The notes under the pieces were generated by a model that worked only from the letters and a program-made list of their open reading frames with translations, had not been told where the DNA came from and made no database searches. This document shows positions 24,375-32,836 of a stretch of DNA of 39,669 nt, in pieces. Source of the DNA: a marine actinobacterium MedAcidi-G3 (GTDB taxonomy: Bacteria > Actinomycetota > Acidimicrobiia > Acidimicrobiales > Poriferisodalaceae); NCBI GenBank assembly GCA_000817105.1, contig JUEP01000019.1, positions 1 through 39,669 on the forward strand, written 5' to 3'. The stretch's first letter is position 1, and every line of letters begins with the position of its first letter. The position numbers and the translations under genes are program-made.

Positions 24375-25108
24375 CTTTCAGCGGATTGCCCAAGATAGCT
24401 GGCTCTCAGGTCGGGATTAGCCAGCAGAGCTTCAGCAGAGTCGTCAAGGACGACCTTCCCTGTCTGCAAAACCCACCCACGATCGGCAATGGAAAGTGCC
24501 ATATTGGCATTCTGTTCGACCATAAATATTGCCACACCTTCCTCGTGGATCTGTTGGATTAGTTCGAAATTTGCCTGAACCAAGGCCGGAGCTAATCCCA
24601 TTGATGGTTCATCCATTAACAGCACCCGGGGGTTGGACATCAGAGCTCGGCCCATAGCAACCATTTGCTGTTCGCCGCCCGACAATGTTCCTGACTTCTG
24701 ATTAATCCGTTCTTTGACGCGAGGAAATAACTCGAAAATTCGCTCCATATCTCTGGCAATTCCATCGCGATCCGTACGCAGATAGGCGCCAAGTTCTAGA
24801 TTCTCTTTAACAGATAGCCGCTTAAATAATCGTCGATTTTCGGGGACCATTGTGACTCCTCGCTCGACTCGGTAACTCGTGGATTGTTGAGTTACTATCT
24901 CGCCGTCAAGAACCACCTCTCCTGTTGTCGGTGTCACCATTCCCAGGAGGGTTTTCAGCGTTGTACTTTTCCCGCTTGCGTTACCGCCGAGCAAGCAAAC
25001 AAGCTCACCAGGATATATCGCTAAGTCCACATCTTTTAAGATGTGTACGGCTCCGTAATGGGTATTCACGCCGCGGAATTCGAGCAAAGGAACCTTTGGA
25101 TCACTCAA
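24371..25108 (-). CDS. livF: Branched-chain amino-acid-type ABC transporter ATPase LivF
   Basis: This 245-residue ATPase has Walker A GGNASGKST, the signature LSGGEQQMVAMGRALM, Walker B VLLMDEPSMGLAP, and the LivF-like end MVEQNANMALSIADRGWVLQTG. The start codon is TTG, with GAGGAGA seven bases upstream; the TTG overlaps the livG stop as TTGA. It is the last gene of the liv operon. The Walker A has Ala where most have Gly or Pro-x-Gly, which is still functional in the family. The 3' end overlaps the convergent P450 gene by 4 nt. The importer class is firm, but the solute may be an amino acid, amide or urea. Confidence 0.94.
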   Translation of the reverse strand: MSDPKVPLLEFRGVNTHYGAVHILKDVDLAIYPGELVCLLGGNASGKSTTLKTLLGMVTPTTGEVVLDGEIVTQQSTSYRVERGVTMVPENRRLFKRLSVKENLELGAYLRTDRDGIARDMERIFELFPRVKERINQKSGTLSGGEQQMVAMGRALMSNPRVLLMDEPSMGLAPALVQANFELIQQIHEEGVAIFMVEQNANMALSIADRGWVLQTGKVVLDDSAEALLANPDLRASYLGQSAES

Positions 25109-25911
25109 GGCCGTATCTCCTCGGTACTTGATTCGGAACCTACTGGTCGGCCCAAGTAAGCCTCAACTACCTTGGGATCGTTGGCTACTTGGTTGTAAGG
25201 ACCCTGGGCAATAGTTTCGCCGTGATCTAATACAACCACGCGGTCTGATACGTCACGTACCACGCTCATGTCATGTTCGATCATGACAATGGAGAACCCC
25301 CACTCGCTTCGAAGACGCCCTATTAATTCTGTTAATTCGGCAGATTCACGCGGATTCATTCCGGCAACTGGCTCGTCTAGCAGCAGTAATCTTGGTCGAG
25401 TGGCCATCGCTCGGGCTATCTCTAACCGTCTTCTATTAGCATATGACAATACCGATGCAGGTTGGTCAAGTCGGTAACCAACCAGTCGCGATCCAAAGAA
25501 TGAGAGAACTTCTTCGCCATACTTTCTGATTGCATCTTCTTCTGATTTGAAAGCTTTAGTTTGGAAAAGAGCACCGAAAACTTTCTGATGCGTCCGACAG
25601 TGTTGTGCCACCATCACATTTTCCAAAATTGTCATGTTCGCGAAAAGTCTCACATTTTGGAAGGTTCTCGCTATACCTCGTTCCGTCACTTGACTCGGAT
25701 CTAATCCGAGCAGAGATTCGCCCTCAAAGATGATCTCACCAGCAGTAGGTGTCACCATTCCGCTAATCATGTTGAAAAAGGTCGTCTTGCCCGCACCGTT
25801 GGGCCCAATGACGCTAACGATTTCACCTTCTTCGACCTCGAACTGCAGGTTTTTTAGCGCGTGAAGGCCGCCAAATGTCACGCTCAAGTCCGCGATGCTA
25901 AGCATGGTCAT
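25105..25911 (-). CDS. livG: Branched-chain amino-acid-type ABC transporter ATPase LivG
   Basis: This 268-residue ATPase pairs with LivF. It has Walker A GPNGAGKTT, a family-typical ARTFQNVRLFANMTILENVMVAQH, the signature-region SYANRRRLEIARAMATRP, and Walker B LLLLDEPVAGMNP. The signature begins LSYAN instead of LSGG, which is normal for LivG. The ATG overlaps the livM stop by 4 nt and has GAGGA upstream. It provides the second nucleotide-binding site of the importer. Confidence 0.95.
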   Translation of the reverse strand: MTMLSIADLSVTFGGLHALKNLQFEVEEGEIVSVIGPNGAGKTTFFNMISGMVTPTAGEIIFEGESLLGLDPSQVTERGIARTFQNVRLFANMTILENVMVAQHCRTHQKVFGALFQTKAFKSEEDAIRKYGEEVLSFFGSRLVGYRLDQPASVLSYANRRRLEIARAMATRPRLLLLDEPVAGMNPRESAELTELIGRLRSEWGFSIVMIEHDMSVVRDVSDRVVVLDHGETIAQGPYNQVANDPKVVEAYLGRPVGSESSTEEIRP

Positions 25912-27695
25912 TGCGGGTCCTCTTGGTCATCGGTATCTATTTCACCTTTAAGCCAAGCGTCTTGCAGGAACTCTTCTTGGTGGAGTTCTCGTGTTCGCCG
26001 CACATTAGGTACCAGGCCTTCAGGGCGTTTTAACATCATCCAGACAAGCAAAGCTCCATATATCAAAAGTTTGAACTGACTGAATTCTTGAAGCAAACCT
26101 GGTTGCTTAGGACCACCGAGCACTCCAATAAGGACAAGAGCTCCGACTATCACTCCAGTAATATTTCCCATTCCGCCGACTATGACCACCACCAGAATGA
26201 TGATTGAAACCAACATCAGGAAGCTGCTGGGGAAGATTGACCCAACCTTTGCTGAAAAGATAGCTCCAGAAAAACTTGCTAGTACGGCTCCTACAACGAA
26301 TGCCATCAACTTTGTATTTGTGGTGTTCACTCCCATCGCTTCCGCCACATCTTCATCTTCTCGAATCGCCATCCATGCTCGCCCGAGTCTTGAGTTCTCC
26401 AAACGCCATGAGACGTAAACAGCGATGGCGCAAAAAACTAAAACCAGGAGGAAGACTGATCTCGGATCAGTTCCCTTCACTGTTGCTATACCCACGTTGA
26501 CTCCTGGGATATTGGTAATTCCTTGAGCGCCGCCGAACCATCCGGATAGCCAGTCGCTCAGAAACAGCAGGCGAATAATTTCTCCGAATCCGAGAGTGAC
26601 GATGGCCAAATAATCGCCTCTCATCCGAATTACGGGTGCGCCAATAAATAAGCCCACTAGGCCGGTCAGCAAGATAACTATTATCAGTGCTACTGGCCAT
26701 GGCAGTTCGGGTGAAAATCCGGGAGAATTCGGAGAGGTGAGAACTGCAGTCGTGTAGCCGCCTACAGCGAAGAACGCAACGTAGCCGAGGTCAAGGATCC
26801 CCGCTAAGCCCACAACTATGTTGAGACCTAGGGCCAACAAAACAAAGAGACCTACGTTTGCTAACAACTCGTTGGTAATTTTTCCCAGAAAGAAAGGCAA
26901 AACAAAGAGGGCTGCAGCGCTAGCTGCGAGTAACACCAGGTTGACTCGTCGACGTTCATCAGCGGGCAGGCTGACCACTTTTTGCTTAGCGTCCGTAAGT
27001 TTTGTTCCCACGAGGAGAGGCAAAAGGAGCGCTAAAGCTGCAACAAGTAGGGCTCCGACGATTTCTAGTCCTCCACGTTTGTAGTAGATGTAGTCGGTGA
27101 GAATTTCGAGTCCAAAGCCTTCGAGCAAGTCAGTTAAAAACGTTTCTAGGACCGATACTGCTAAGACGGTCAAGACCACGTTTCGAATATGAGAACGAAT
27201 TTTCTTGGGCAGGACATGCATCGCTCCACCCAAAAGTCCCAGTGCTGATCCAAAAGCGAGCCACAAAAACATGCCTACAGCAAGTGGCTGGTTAAACGCC
27301 AGAAGATTCAAGAGTTGTGGACTCCAATTGACCAAAGGGTCACGAAGGTCAAAGTTTTGAATCAAAAGCATTAAGAGCGCTAGCCCAGATGCGCTGCCAA
27401 AACCAACCAGCCCACCTGCTAGCAGATCTTTTTTCCCTCTTGTTCTAGCGGTCATGCCTTCGAGCACCGTTTCACTCCCCGCCAGGCTCGCCAACACAAA
27501 GGGGATCCAAAGCAAAGACAGGTAACCCATACTCAAGACCGGGTAAACAATGCTTCTTCTGTCAAGGCCTACCGGCATTCCTGCAAGAGCTACAAACGCT
27601 GACGAAAGAGCTCCGATCAAGGCAAAACGAGTTTGTTTACGCCAAGCAATCCCAGGCGTCTGAGATATCGAAACACTTTCCGAGGTGGCGGTCAT
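25908..27695 (-). CDS. livM: Branched-chain amino-acid-type ABC permease LivM, extended
   Basis: This 595-residue membrane protein is of the LivM family. The permease domain occupies roughly residues 280-570, with LALGLNIVVGLAGILDLGYVAFFAVGGYTTA, RGDYLAIVTLGFGEIIRLL, and the ATPase-contact segment WMAIREDEDVAEAMGVNTTNTKLMAFVVGA. The N-terminal 270 or so residues are extra and contain about six hydrophobic helices, whereas typical LivM proteins have 320-425 residues. This large extension is seen in some actinobacterial versions, but its role is unknown. The start overlaps the livH stop by 4 nt. The C-terminus is acidic and cytosolic (GEIDTDDQEDPQ). Confidence 0.93.
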   Translation of the reverse strand: MTATSESVSISQTPGIAWRKQTRFALIGALSSAFVALAGMPVGLDRRSIVYPVLSMGYLSLLWIPFVLASLAGSETVLEGMTARTRGKKDLLAGGLVGFGSASGLALLMLLIQNFDLRDPLVNWSPQLLNLLAFNQPLAVGMFLWLAFGSALGLLGGAMHVLPKKIRSHIRNVVLTVLAVSVLETFLTDLLEGFGLEILTDYIYYKRGGLEIVGALLVAALALLLPLLVGTKLTDAKQKVVSLPADERRRVNLVLLAASAAALFVLPFFLGKITNELLANVGLFVLLALGLNIVVGLAGILDLGYVAFFAVGGYTTAVLTSPNSPGFSPELPWPVALIIVILLTGLVGLFIGAPVIRMRGDYLAIVTLGFGEIIRLLFLSDWLSGWFGGAQGITNIPGVNVGIATVKGTDPRSVFLLVLVFCAIAVYVSWRLENSRLGRAWMAIREDEDVAEAMGVNTTNTKLMAFVVGAVLASFSGAIFSAKVGSIFPSSFLMLVSIIILVVVIVGGMGNITGVIVGALVLIGVLGGPKQPGLLQEFSQFKLLIYGALLVWMMLKRPEGLVPNVRRTRELHQEEFLQDAWLKGEIDTDDQEDPQ

Positions 27696-28819
27696 ACTCG
27701 GTCTTCTTCAGATAGCCGCTCGCCAAAAAGCCCGCTAGGGCGGACAAGGAGCACGAGAATCAGAACTGCGAATGCGACTGCATCACGCAGTTGAGAAACA
27801 CCGTCAACGCCGAGAGGTTCGAGCAGAACTAACGGCGCAGTGGCCTCCGCAGCGCCCAACGAAAGTCCTCCTGCCATGGCCCCACCTAAGTTGCCGATGC
27901 CACCCACTACGGCAGCGCTAAAGGCTTTGATCCCCGGAAGGAACCCGGTGGTGTGAATAACGCTTCGAAATAAGATTCCCCAGAGTATTCCTGCCACTCC
28001 TGCCATCGCCCCACCTACCGCAAACGTGGTGACGATGGTTCTATTCACGTTAATTCCCATCAGAGAAGCAATTTCTTTGTCCTCTGCTACCGCTCTCATT
28101 GCCTTTCCAGTTTTTGTGCGCTCCACTAGAAACCAAAGCCCTGCCATCGAAACCGCCGCTGTTAAAAGCACCACTAGTTTCGTTCCTTCTATTTCGAACC
28201 CAATCAAAGAACGTTTTTGTGACAGCCAACTTGGCAACGATGGGTATGACTTTGCGCCCGGTCCCAAAAGAACGACGGACACATTCTGAAGGAAAAATGA
28301 GACTCCTATAGATGTGATGAGAGGAATGAGTCTGGGCGCCCCTCTTAAGGGTCGGTATGCGATCCGTTCCATGATTACCGCTACGGCTGTCGAAATCAGA
28401 ATCGAGGTCACAACGACAAACATGAGCGAAGGTATAAACGCGTCTTCCCAGAGGCCCGCATCAGCAAGTTTATTTGACGTGATCATGCCCGACATAGCGC
28501 CAACCATGAACACTTCACCATGAGCGAAGTTAATAAAGCCAAGCACGCCATAAACCATCGAATAACCCAAGGCAATTAACCCGTACATCGCTCCTTGGGC
28601 TAACCCGGTAACCAATAGCCCTTTAAATTGAGCTGCGGTTAGACCAGTCGCGTCAGGGTTAAGCCAACGCGCTAGTGGATTTTGTGGGTCGATTTGTTGA
28701 GCAATAAACGCCAGCAACCCAACCGAAATTAAGAAAATAAAGCCGATTCGGATCAGCGTGAGAAAACGATCAACCCAGAGCACTCGAGATCTTGGTTTTG
28801 CATCATGCGCAGTGGCCAC
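27692..28819 (-). CDS. livH: Branched-chain amino-acid-type ABC permease LivH
   Basis: This 375-residue permease has a LivH core: GLAQGAMYGLIALGYSMVYGVLGFINFAHGEVFMVGA, the ATPase-coupling segment GKAMRAVAEDKEIASLMGINVNRTI, and PGIKAFSAAVVGGIGNLGGAM. About 60 extra residues, including one hydrophobic helix, precede the core. The start is GTG at 28819. It is the first gene after the strong hairpin that separates it from livJ, and it overlaps livM by 4 nt. Confidence 0.94.
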   Translation of the reverse strand: MATAHDAKPRSRVLWVDRFLTLIRIGFIFLISVGLLAFIAQQIDPQNPLARWLNPDATGLTAAQFKGLLVTGLAQGAMYGLIALGYSMVYGVLGFINFAHGEVFMVGAMSGMITSNKLADAGLWEDAFIPSLMFVVVTSILISTAVAVIMERIAYRPLRGAPRLIPLITSIGVSFFLQNVSVVLLGPGAKSYPSLPSWLSQKRSLIGFEIEGTKLVVLLTAAVSMAGLWFLVERTKTGKAMRAVAEDKEIASLMGINVNRTIVTTFAVGGAMAGVAGILWGILFRSVIHTTGFLPGIKAFSAAVVGGIGNLGGAMAGGLSLGAAEATAPLVLLEPLGVDGVSQLRDAVAFAVLILVLLVRPSGLFGERLSEEDRV

Positions 28820-28882
28820 GTCTGTTCCCGGAATCGAGATGGCTAATTTTTATATCAAACCACCGAGGCTTATAACCGACAC

Positions 28883-28920
28883 TCGGCCCCGTCCCAGATT
28901 TTTCGCTGGGTCGGGGCCGA
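28883..28920 (-). terminator. Strong hairpin between livJ and livH
   Basis: The segment 28883-28897 pairs with 28906-28920: nine G/C-rich pairs (TCGGCCCCG with CGGGGCCGA), one T-T mismatch, then five more pairs (CCCAG with CTGGG), around an 8-base loop. On the transcribed minus strand no U-run follows, so it is not a textbook rho-independent terminator. It may slow or partly stop polymerase, or protect the 3' end of livJ mRNA. Either would make the binding protein more abundant than the permease, as is common for such operons. The hairpin is certain; the role is inferred. Confidence 0.65.
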
Positions 28921-28966
28921 TGTCGATTCTGAAGTAACTGACGAGCTTCAAAGCCAGTCAGCTCTG

Positions 28967-28980
28967 GCCCTTAATAGGGC
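28967..28980 (-). other. Small hairpin just after livJ
   Basis: GCCCT (28967-28971) and AGGGC (28976-28980) form a 5-bp stem with loop TAAT, 7 bases after the livJ stop codon. It is the first of two hairpins in the 168-bp livJ-livH gap. It is weak on its own and may be incidental. Confidence 0.35.
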
Positions 28981-28987
28981 GGCTTCA

Positions 28988-30298
28988 TCAAGGAGCGAAA
29001 GAGAAGACTACATTCTCGATCGAACCTGCGAAGTCAGCTGAGCTGTTTTGCACAACAGTGATTCGCTGGGCACCACAGTCTCCAAAGTCATCACATGACA
29101 GCGTTCCGATAATGCCTTCATAACCTGACAGATTGTCAAGATATTCACGCACACCAGCTCGATCAATCTCGAGATTTCCGTCATGACTGTGTGATGCAGC
29201 TTTGATGGCTTCCAACAAAATTGTCGCGGCATCGTAGGAGTGGGCCCAGAACGGTGCTTCTGGAGCATTTCCGTTATTGGACTCATAATCGGCTAGGAAT
29301 TTCTCCGCTGTGGCTCCCGTGCTTTGGTTGGTGTTGACGCCATAGCGAAGGTCCGGACCTGATAGGTACATTCCGTCAGCTTGTGGCAGTTCCATAAAGG
29401 TCTGCACCTGCAGACCGTCTGCACCGAGCAACACAATTCCTTCTAGACCAGAAACTCCTGGCGCTTGATCAGCGACGAAATCTCCTGCTGGTTGGAAGAT
29501 CGGGAAGAACAGAGCGCCCGGTGAGCCTGCAGCGACTTCGGTGAGGACCGGAACCATGTCCGTGTCTTCCTTGTTGACACCGGTGAAACCAGTCATCGTG
29601 CCACCAAGGTTCTCAAAGGCATCCGCGAATGCTTGAGCGAGCCCCTGCGTGTAGGGATCTCCATCATGGATTGCAGCTGCTTCAGAAATTCCAAGTTCTT
29701 CATAAACGAACTTGGCCATTGCAGCACCCTGGAAAAGGTCATTGTGAGCAGTTCGGTAGTAGCCCGGGTGGTAGTTATCTCCAGCCGTTCCTGCAAGGTC
29801 AGACGTCAACGCAGGCGCAGTGTTCGATGGGCTGATCATTACCATTCCTGCTTCACTAATTAGCGGAGAGGCTGCTGTCGCAGCACCGGAGCAGGATGTA
29901 CCAATAACGCCAACGACGTCCTCGTCAGCAACAATGGTTTGAGCAGCTGCTTGGCCACCATCCGCGGAGCAAAGGTCATCTAGGCCCGTGCCAATGGTCA
30001 CGCTGAAGCCATGGATATCTCCAAAGTCGGCAATGGCTTGCTCTACGCCACGCTGGTTAGGAATACCGAGGAATGCAACATCTCCGGTGATCGCGTTCAA
30101 CGACCGAATCTGAATATCTTCTCCGGCTTCTACGGTAACGGTGCCTAGGGAACCATCGCCGAGACTGTCATGCTCATCAGCAGATGAGCTTTCACTCGAT
30201 GAGCCACTACTGGAATCATCGTCGGATCCGCCGCAAGCGGCAGCGACTAAAGCAAAGGCGAAAAATACGCCCAGCAATCGCATGAACTTGAACTTCAT
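28988..30298 (-). CDS. livJ: LivJ-like solute-binding lipoprotein
   Basis: This 436-residue periplasmic-binding-protein type I is the receptor of the ABC importer. The signal peptide (about residues 1-22) ends in a lipobox LVAAAC, so Cys22 would be lipidated and the protein tethered outside the membrane. A Ser/Asp/Glu-rich linker follows to about residue 50. The binding fold then shows IRSLNAITGDVAFLGIPNQRGVEQAIADFG, GVIGTSCSGAATAASPLISEAGMVMISPSNTAPALT, and AHSYDAATILLEAIKAA. The ligand cannot be told from sequence. The start has a strong GGGAGGGTG ribosome-binding site, which lies partly in a small hairpin. Confidence 0.95.
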   Translation of the reverse strand: MKFKFMRLLGVFFAFALVAAACGGSDDDSSSGSSSESSSADEHDSLGDGSLGTVTVEAGEDIQIRSLNAITGDVAFLGIPNQRGVEQAIADFGDIHGFSVTIGTGLDDLCSADGGQAAAQTIVADEDVVGVIGTSCSGAATAASPLISEAGMVMISPSNTAPALTSDLAGTAGDNYHPGYYRTAHNDLFQGAAMAKFVYEELGISEAAAIHDGDPYTQGLAQAFADAFENLGGTMTGFTGVNKEDTDMVPVLTEVAAGSPGALFFPIFQPAGDFVADQAPGVSGLEGIVLLGADGLQVQTFMELPQADGMYLSGPDLRYGVNTNQSTGATAEKFLADYESNNGNAPEAPFWAHSYDAATILLEAIKAASHSHDGNLEIDRAGVREYLDNLSGYEGIIGTLSCDDFGDCGAQRITVVQNSSADFAGSIENVVFSFAP

Positions 30299-30303
30299 GA
30301 ATT

Positions 30304-30318
30304 CACCCTCCCTGGGTG
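30304..30318 (-). promoter_or_regulatory. Hairpin over the livJ ribosome-binding site
   Basis: CACCC (30304-30308) and GGGTG (30314-30318) form a 5-bp stem with a 5-base loop. In the mRNA the loop and the 3' arm contain the AGGGAGG Shine-Dalgarno sequence of livJ, 6-10 bases from its ATG. It could tune translation or just hold the site in an exposed loop. The structure is short, so its effect is uncertain. Confidence 0.35.
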
Positions 30319-30506
30319 TAACAATTTGACGTGCGAAGCCCTTCGATTAGACCGGTTTCTGGCAACGACGCCGTGAACGATCCAAAGTCTATGCCCATAC
30401 CGGACCCATAGCGACACACACTCTGTTTACAACCTGCATCTCGGGTCCTCAGCATGAGTAGCCTTCGTCAAGAAGTCACTCTCACTCAGGCGTCAGAGCC
30501 TCCACG

Positions 30507-31484
30507 ATGCTTATTCTCTCCGGACATGAAATAGACCAGTGCCTGCCTATGGCGGCGGCCATCAATGGCATGAAACAAGCGTTTGCGGCTTCCACCGCCG
30601 GTGAGGTCGAAATTCCTAACAGAACCATTGTTGCCCTAGGTGACACATCAGATTTGGCAATTTTTATGCCATCTCACATGAAAAATTTATCTAGGACGTC
30701 AATCAAGTCATTAACTTTCCTCCCCGAAAACGGGCGCAAAGGATTACCGGTAATCCATGCCGTGGTCGTTGTATTCGATTCGGTAAATGGTTCTCCCTTG
30801 GCGTTAATCGAAGGGTCACGATTAACTGCTATCCGGACTGCTGCGGGCGGAGGAGCGTCGGTTGATTTATTGGCTAGAAAAGACAGCGTGTCTTTGGCCA
30901 TGCTTGGGAGTGGCACACAGGCAAAAGCTGGCATCGAAGCTGCTTGCGCTGTTCGCGAAATCAAGCTCGTTCGGCTATACAGCCCCACCCCAGGCAACGC
31001 CGAAGCTCTGGCAGATGAATTATCTCAAGCAAGTTGGTGTCCAGAAATTCGTGTTGTTGCGGACCCGGACGAAGCCGTGCGCACTGCAGACATCATCTGG
31101 ACAGCAACTACTTCACTTACTCCTACTTTTTCGGCGGCTTCGGTTGCCCCTGGGGCTCACATAGTTGGTATCGGATCTTTCCAACCTTCAATGGTCGAAA
31201 TTGAACCCTCTATCCTGAACAAGGGAACAGTTTTCGTCGACCAAATGGAAGCAAGCTGGTCGGAAGCTGGGGAGATGATCGCTGCCAGATCTCAAGGGCT
31301 TCTCGATTTTGAAGAAGTAACAGAGCTAGGAGAGATCGTTTTGGGCCTGCACCCTGGTCGGGCCGACGACCATGAAATCACTGTTTTTAAGTCGGTCGGG
31401 ATAGCTGCGCAGGATGCTATGGCATCCTCAATCGCCTTGGATGCAGCCGAGATCCATGGACTCGGCACGACAGTTCAACTATGA
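30507..31484 (+). CDS. Ornithine cyclodeaminase / mu-crystallin family protein
   Basis: This 325-residue NAD(P)-binding protein is of the OCD/mu-crystallin family. Members include ornithine cyclodeaminase, ketimine reductases and alanine or opine dehydrogenases. Visible are SRLTAIRTAAGGGASVDLLAR, the Rossmann motif MLGSGTQAKAGIEA, TADIIWTATTSLTPTFSAASVAPGAHIVGIGSF, and HPGRADDHEITVFKSVG, which is typical of the family's C-terminus. The exact substrate cannot be told. The gene overlaps the EamA gene by 4 nt (ATGA), so the two form an operon; an exporter of the product or a related amino acid would fit. The upstream 208 bp, divergent to livJ, hold no clear promoter. Confidence 0.92.
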   Translation: MLILSGHEIDQCLPMAAAINGMKQAFAASTAGEVEIPNRTIVALGDTSDLAIFMPSHMKNLSRTSIKSLTFLPENGRKGLPVIHAVVVVFDSVNGSPLALIEGSRLTAIRTAAGGGASVDLLARKDSVSLAMLGSGTQAKAGIEAACAVREIKLVRLYSPTPGNAEALADELSQASWCPEIRVVADPDEAVRTADIIWTATTSLTPTFSAASVAPGAHIVGIGSFQPSMVEIEPSILNKGTVFVDQMEASWSEAGEMIAARSQGLLDFEEVTELGEIVLGLHPGRADDHEITVFKSVGIAAQDAMASSIALDAAEIHGLGTTVQL

Positions 31485-32295
31485 CCATGCATGCCCGGCG
31501 ACCTTCTCCTGAAGTTCTATTTGTTGTTGGCGGTATTTCTCAATACCTAGGTGCTGCTACTGCAATTGGTCTTTTTGACGAGATTGCTCCTGGCGGGGTC
31601 GCCTTTCTCCGGGTGTTAGGGGCCGCTCTACTCCTCATCGGCTTTCGCCGTTCATGGCGACGTTCTTGGAGCAGGCAAAATTTGTTTTGGGCAGGAACGT
31701 TTGGAGCCTCTTTAGCATTAATGAACTTGTTCATATATCTGGCTATGGACCGCCTTCCTCTAGGCAATGCTGTAGCGATTGAGTTCTTGGGACCAATTGC
31801 TATTGCGGCCATCGGCACCAAATCGGTCCGATCTGCCGGAGCTCTATTGCTTGCGGCGTCTGGAGTATTGATTCTGGCTGGTGTTCAAGGTGACGGCACT
31901 TTATTGGGAGTGTTGTTTGCACTAATGGCGGGGTCGATGTGGGCCGGGTACATAGTCCTAGGACACCGAGTTGCAAGAGATGGTTTAGCTATCGACGGTC
32001 TAGTCCCTTAGGCATAGGAGAAATCGATGTCGCGTTCTCGGACCTCCGAATTCTCGGATTGGCTCTAGCTGCAGGGCTATTGTCTAATATCGTTCCTTAC
32101 GTTATTGACCAATTTGTAATGAAGGAGATCACCCGATCTCGATTTGCTTTCCTTCAGGCTTTACTGCCGGTGACAGCTACTGTCGTCGGTTTCCTGAGTT
32201 TGGGTCAATCACCTAGTTGGGCTGAGTGTTTAGGTATTGGATCCGTAATTTTAGCTATCGCCATCAGCGGCGGTGATCGTGAGTTTCGAAAGTAA
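31481..32295 (+). pseudogene. EamA/RhtA-family exporter, disrupted by frameshift and small deletion
   Basis: Two frames together cover one drug/metabolite transporter of the EamA (RhtA-like) type. The first frame (31481-32011) gives about six helices, from VLFVVGGISQYLGAATAIGL to LFALMAGSMWAGYIVLGHRV, and stops at TAG (32009-32011). The second frame resumes with PLGIGEIDVAF and continues through four helices (GLALAAGLLSNIVPYVIDQF, FLQALLPVTATVVGFLSLG) to 32295. Compared with the usual RhtA layout, about 11 residues are missing at the junction near 32003. The frame change fits a deletion of 31 or 34 nt in a membrane helix. It looks like recent decay of a single gene, or an assembly fault. It is co-transcribed with the OCD gene. 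Confidence 0.8.
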
Positions 32296-32315
32296 TCCAT
32301 GAAAGAAACACTTAG

Positions 32316-32795
32316 ATGACAGAGCCAACTTATGAGCCCATGGAACATGAGGAAAAGCTTGCCTGGATGCTTGATAACCAGGGCTGGGGCATTGAACCGG
32401 TAGGCCCATCAGGTCAAGAGGACCTGCGCGCTGCCTACTCCTACAGTTTCGGTCTCGAATCGCTAGTCGGGCACCCGGACATTGTAATTTTTGGGCTCAC
32501 TCCTGTGGCTGCGCGTGGACTACTGGATTTAATCGTCAACCACCTGCGGCTCGGTGGAACTATCCCTACCGGAGAGATCTTTACTGGGTTGCTAGATCGT
32601 TCGCAACAGAGCGCTCTTCTGGACGTCGATACCGTTCGGTTCGGCAGCTATTTTCCAACATTAGATGTTGTGTACGGAGATCAGCCTTGGCGCGTCTGCC
32701 AATTTGTTTGGCCGGACCGGAATTCTGCATTTCCCTGGGACCAAGAATGGCCTGAGAAAATGAGGTACGCGCAACCAATTATTGGTGCTTGGTAA
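32316..32795 (+). CDS. DUF4262 domain protein
   Basis: This 159-residue protein matches my memory of the DUF4262 family in actinobacteria. It has YSYSFGLESLVGHPDIVIFGLTPVAARGLLDLIVNHLRLGG, then WRVCQFVWPDRNSAFPWDQEW and a terminal QPIIGAW. The function is unknown. No membrane segment or known catalytic motif is visible. It begins 20 bp after the disrupted exporter and is convergent with the rhomboid gene. It could be co-transcribed with the OCD gene. Confidence 0.82.
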   Translation: MTEPTYEPMEHEEKLAWMLDNQGWGIEPVGPSGQEDLRAAYSYSFGLESLVGHPDIVIFGLTPVAARGLLDLIVNHLRLGGTIPTGEIFTGLLDRSQQSALLDVDTVRFGSYFPTLDVVYGDQPWRVCQFVWPDRNSAFPWDQEWPEKMRYAQPIIGAW

Positions 32796-32836
32796 TCCGA
32801 GACCTGACGAGCGGCAGAACTGGTGCGGTTTCTATT

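Noticed and set aside
30299-30506. Small RNA or promoter in the largest intergenic gap
   Set aside because: Apart from the livJ ribosome-binding-site hairpin, no palindrome, promoter pair or terminator-like structure stands out.
32009-32011. Stop codon inside the EamA gene as another recoded stop
   Set aside because: It is TAG, not TGA, no SECIS-like hairpin follows, and the downstream coding is in a different frame, so a deletion explains it better than recoding.
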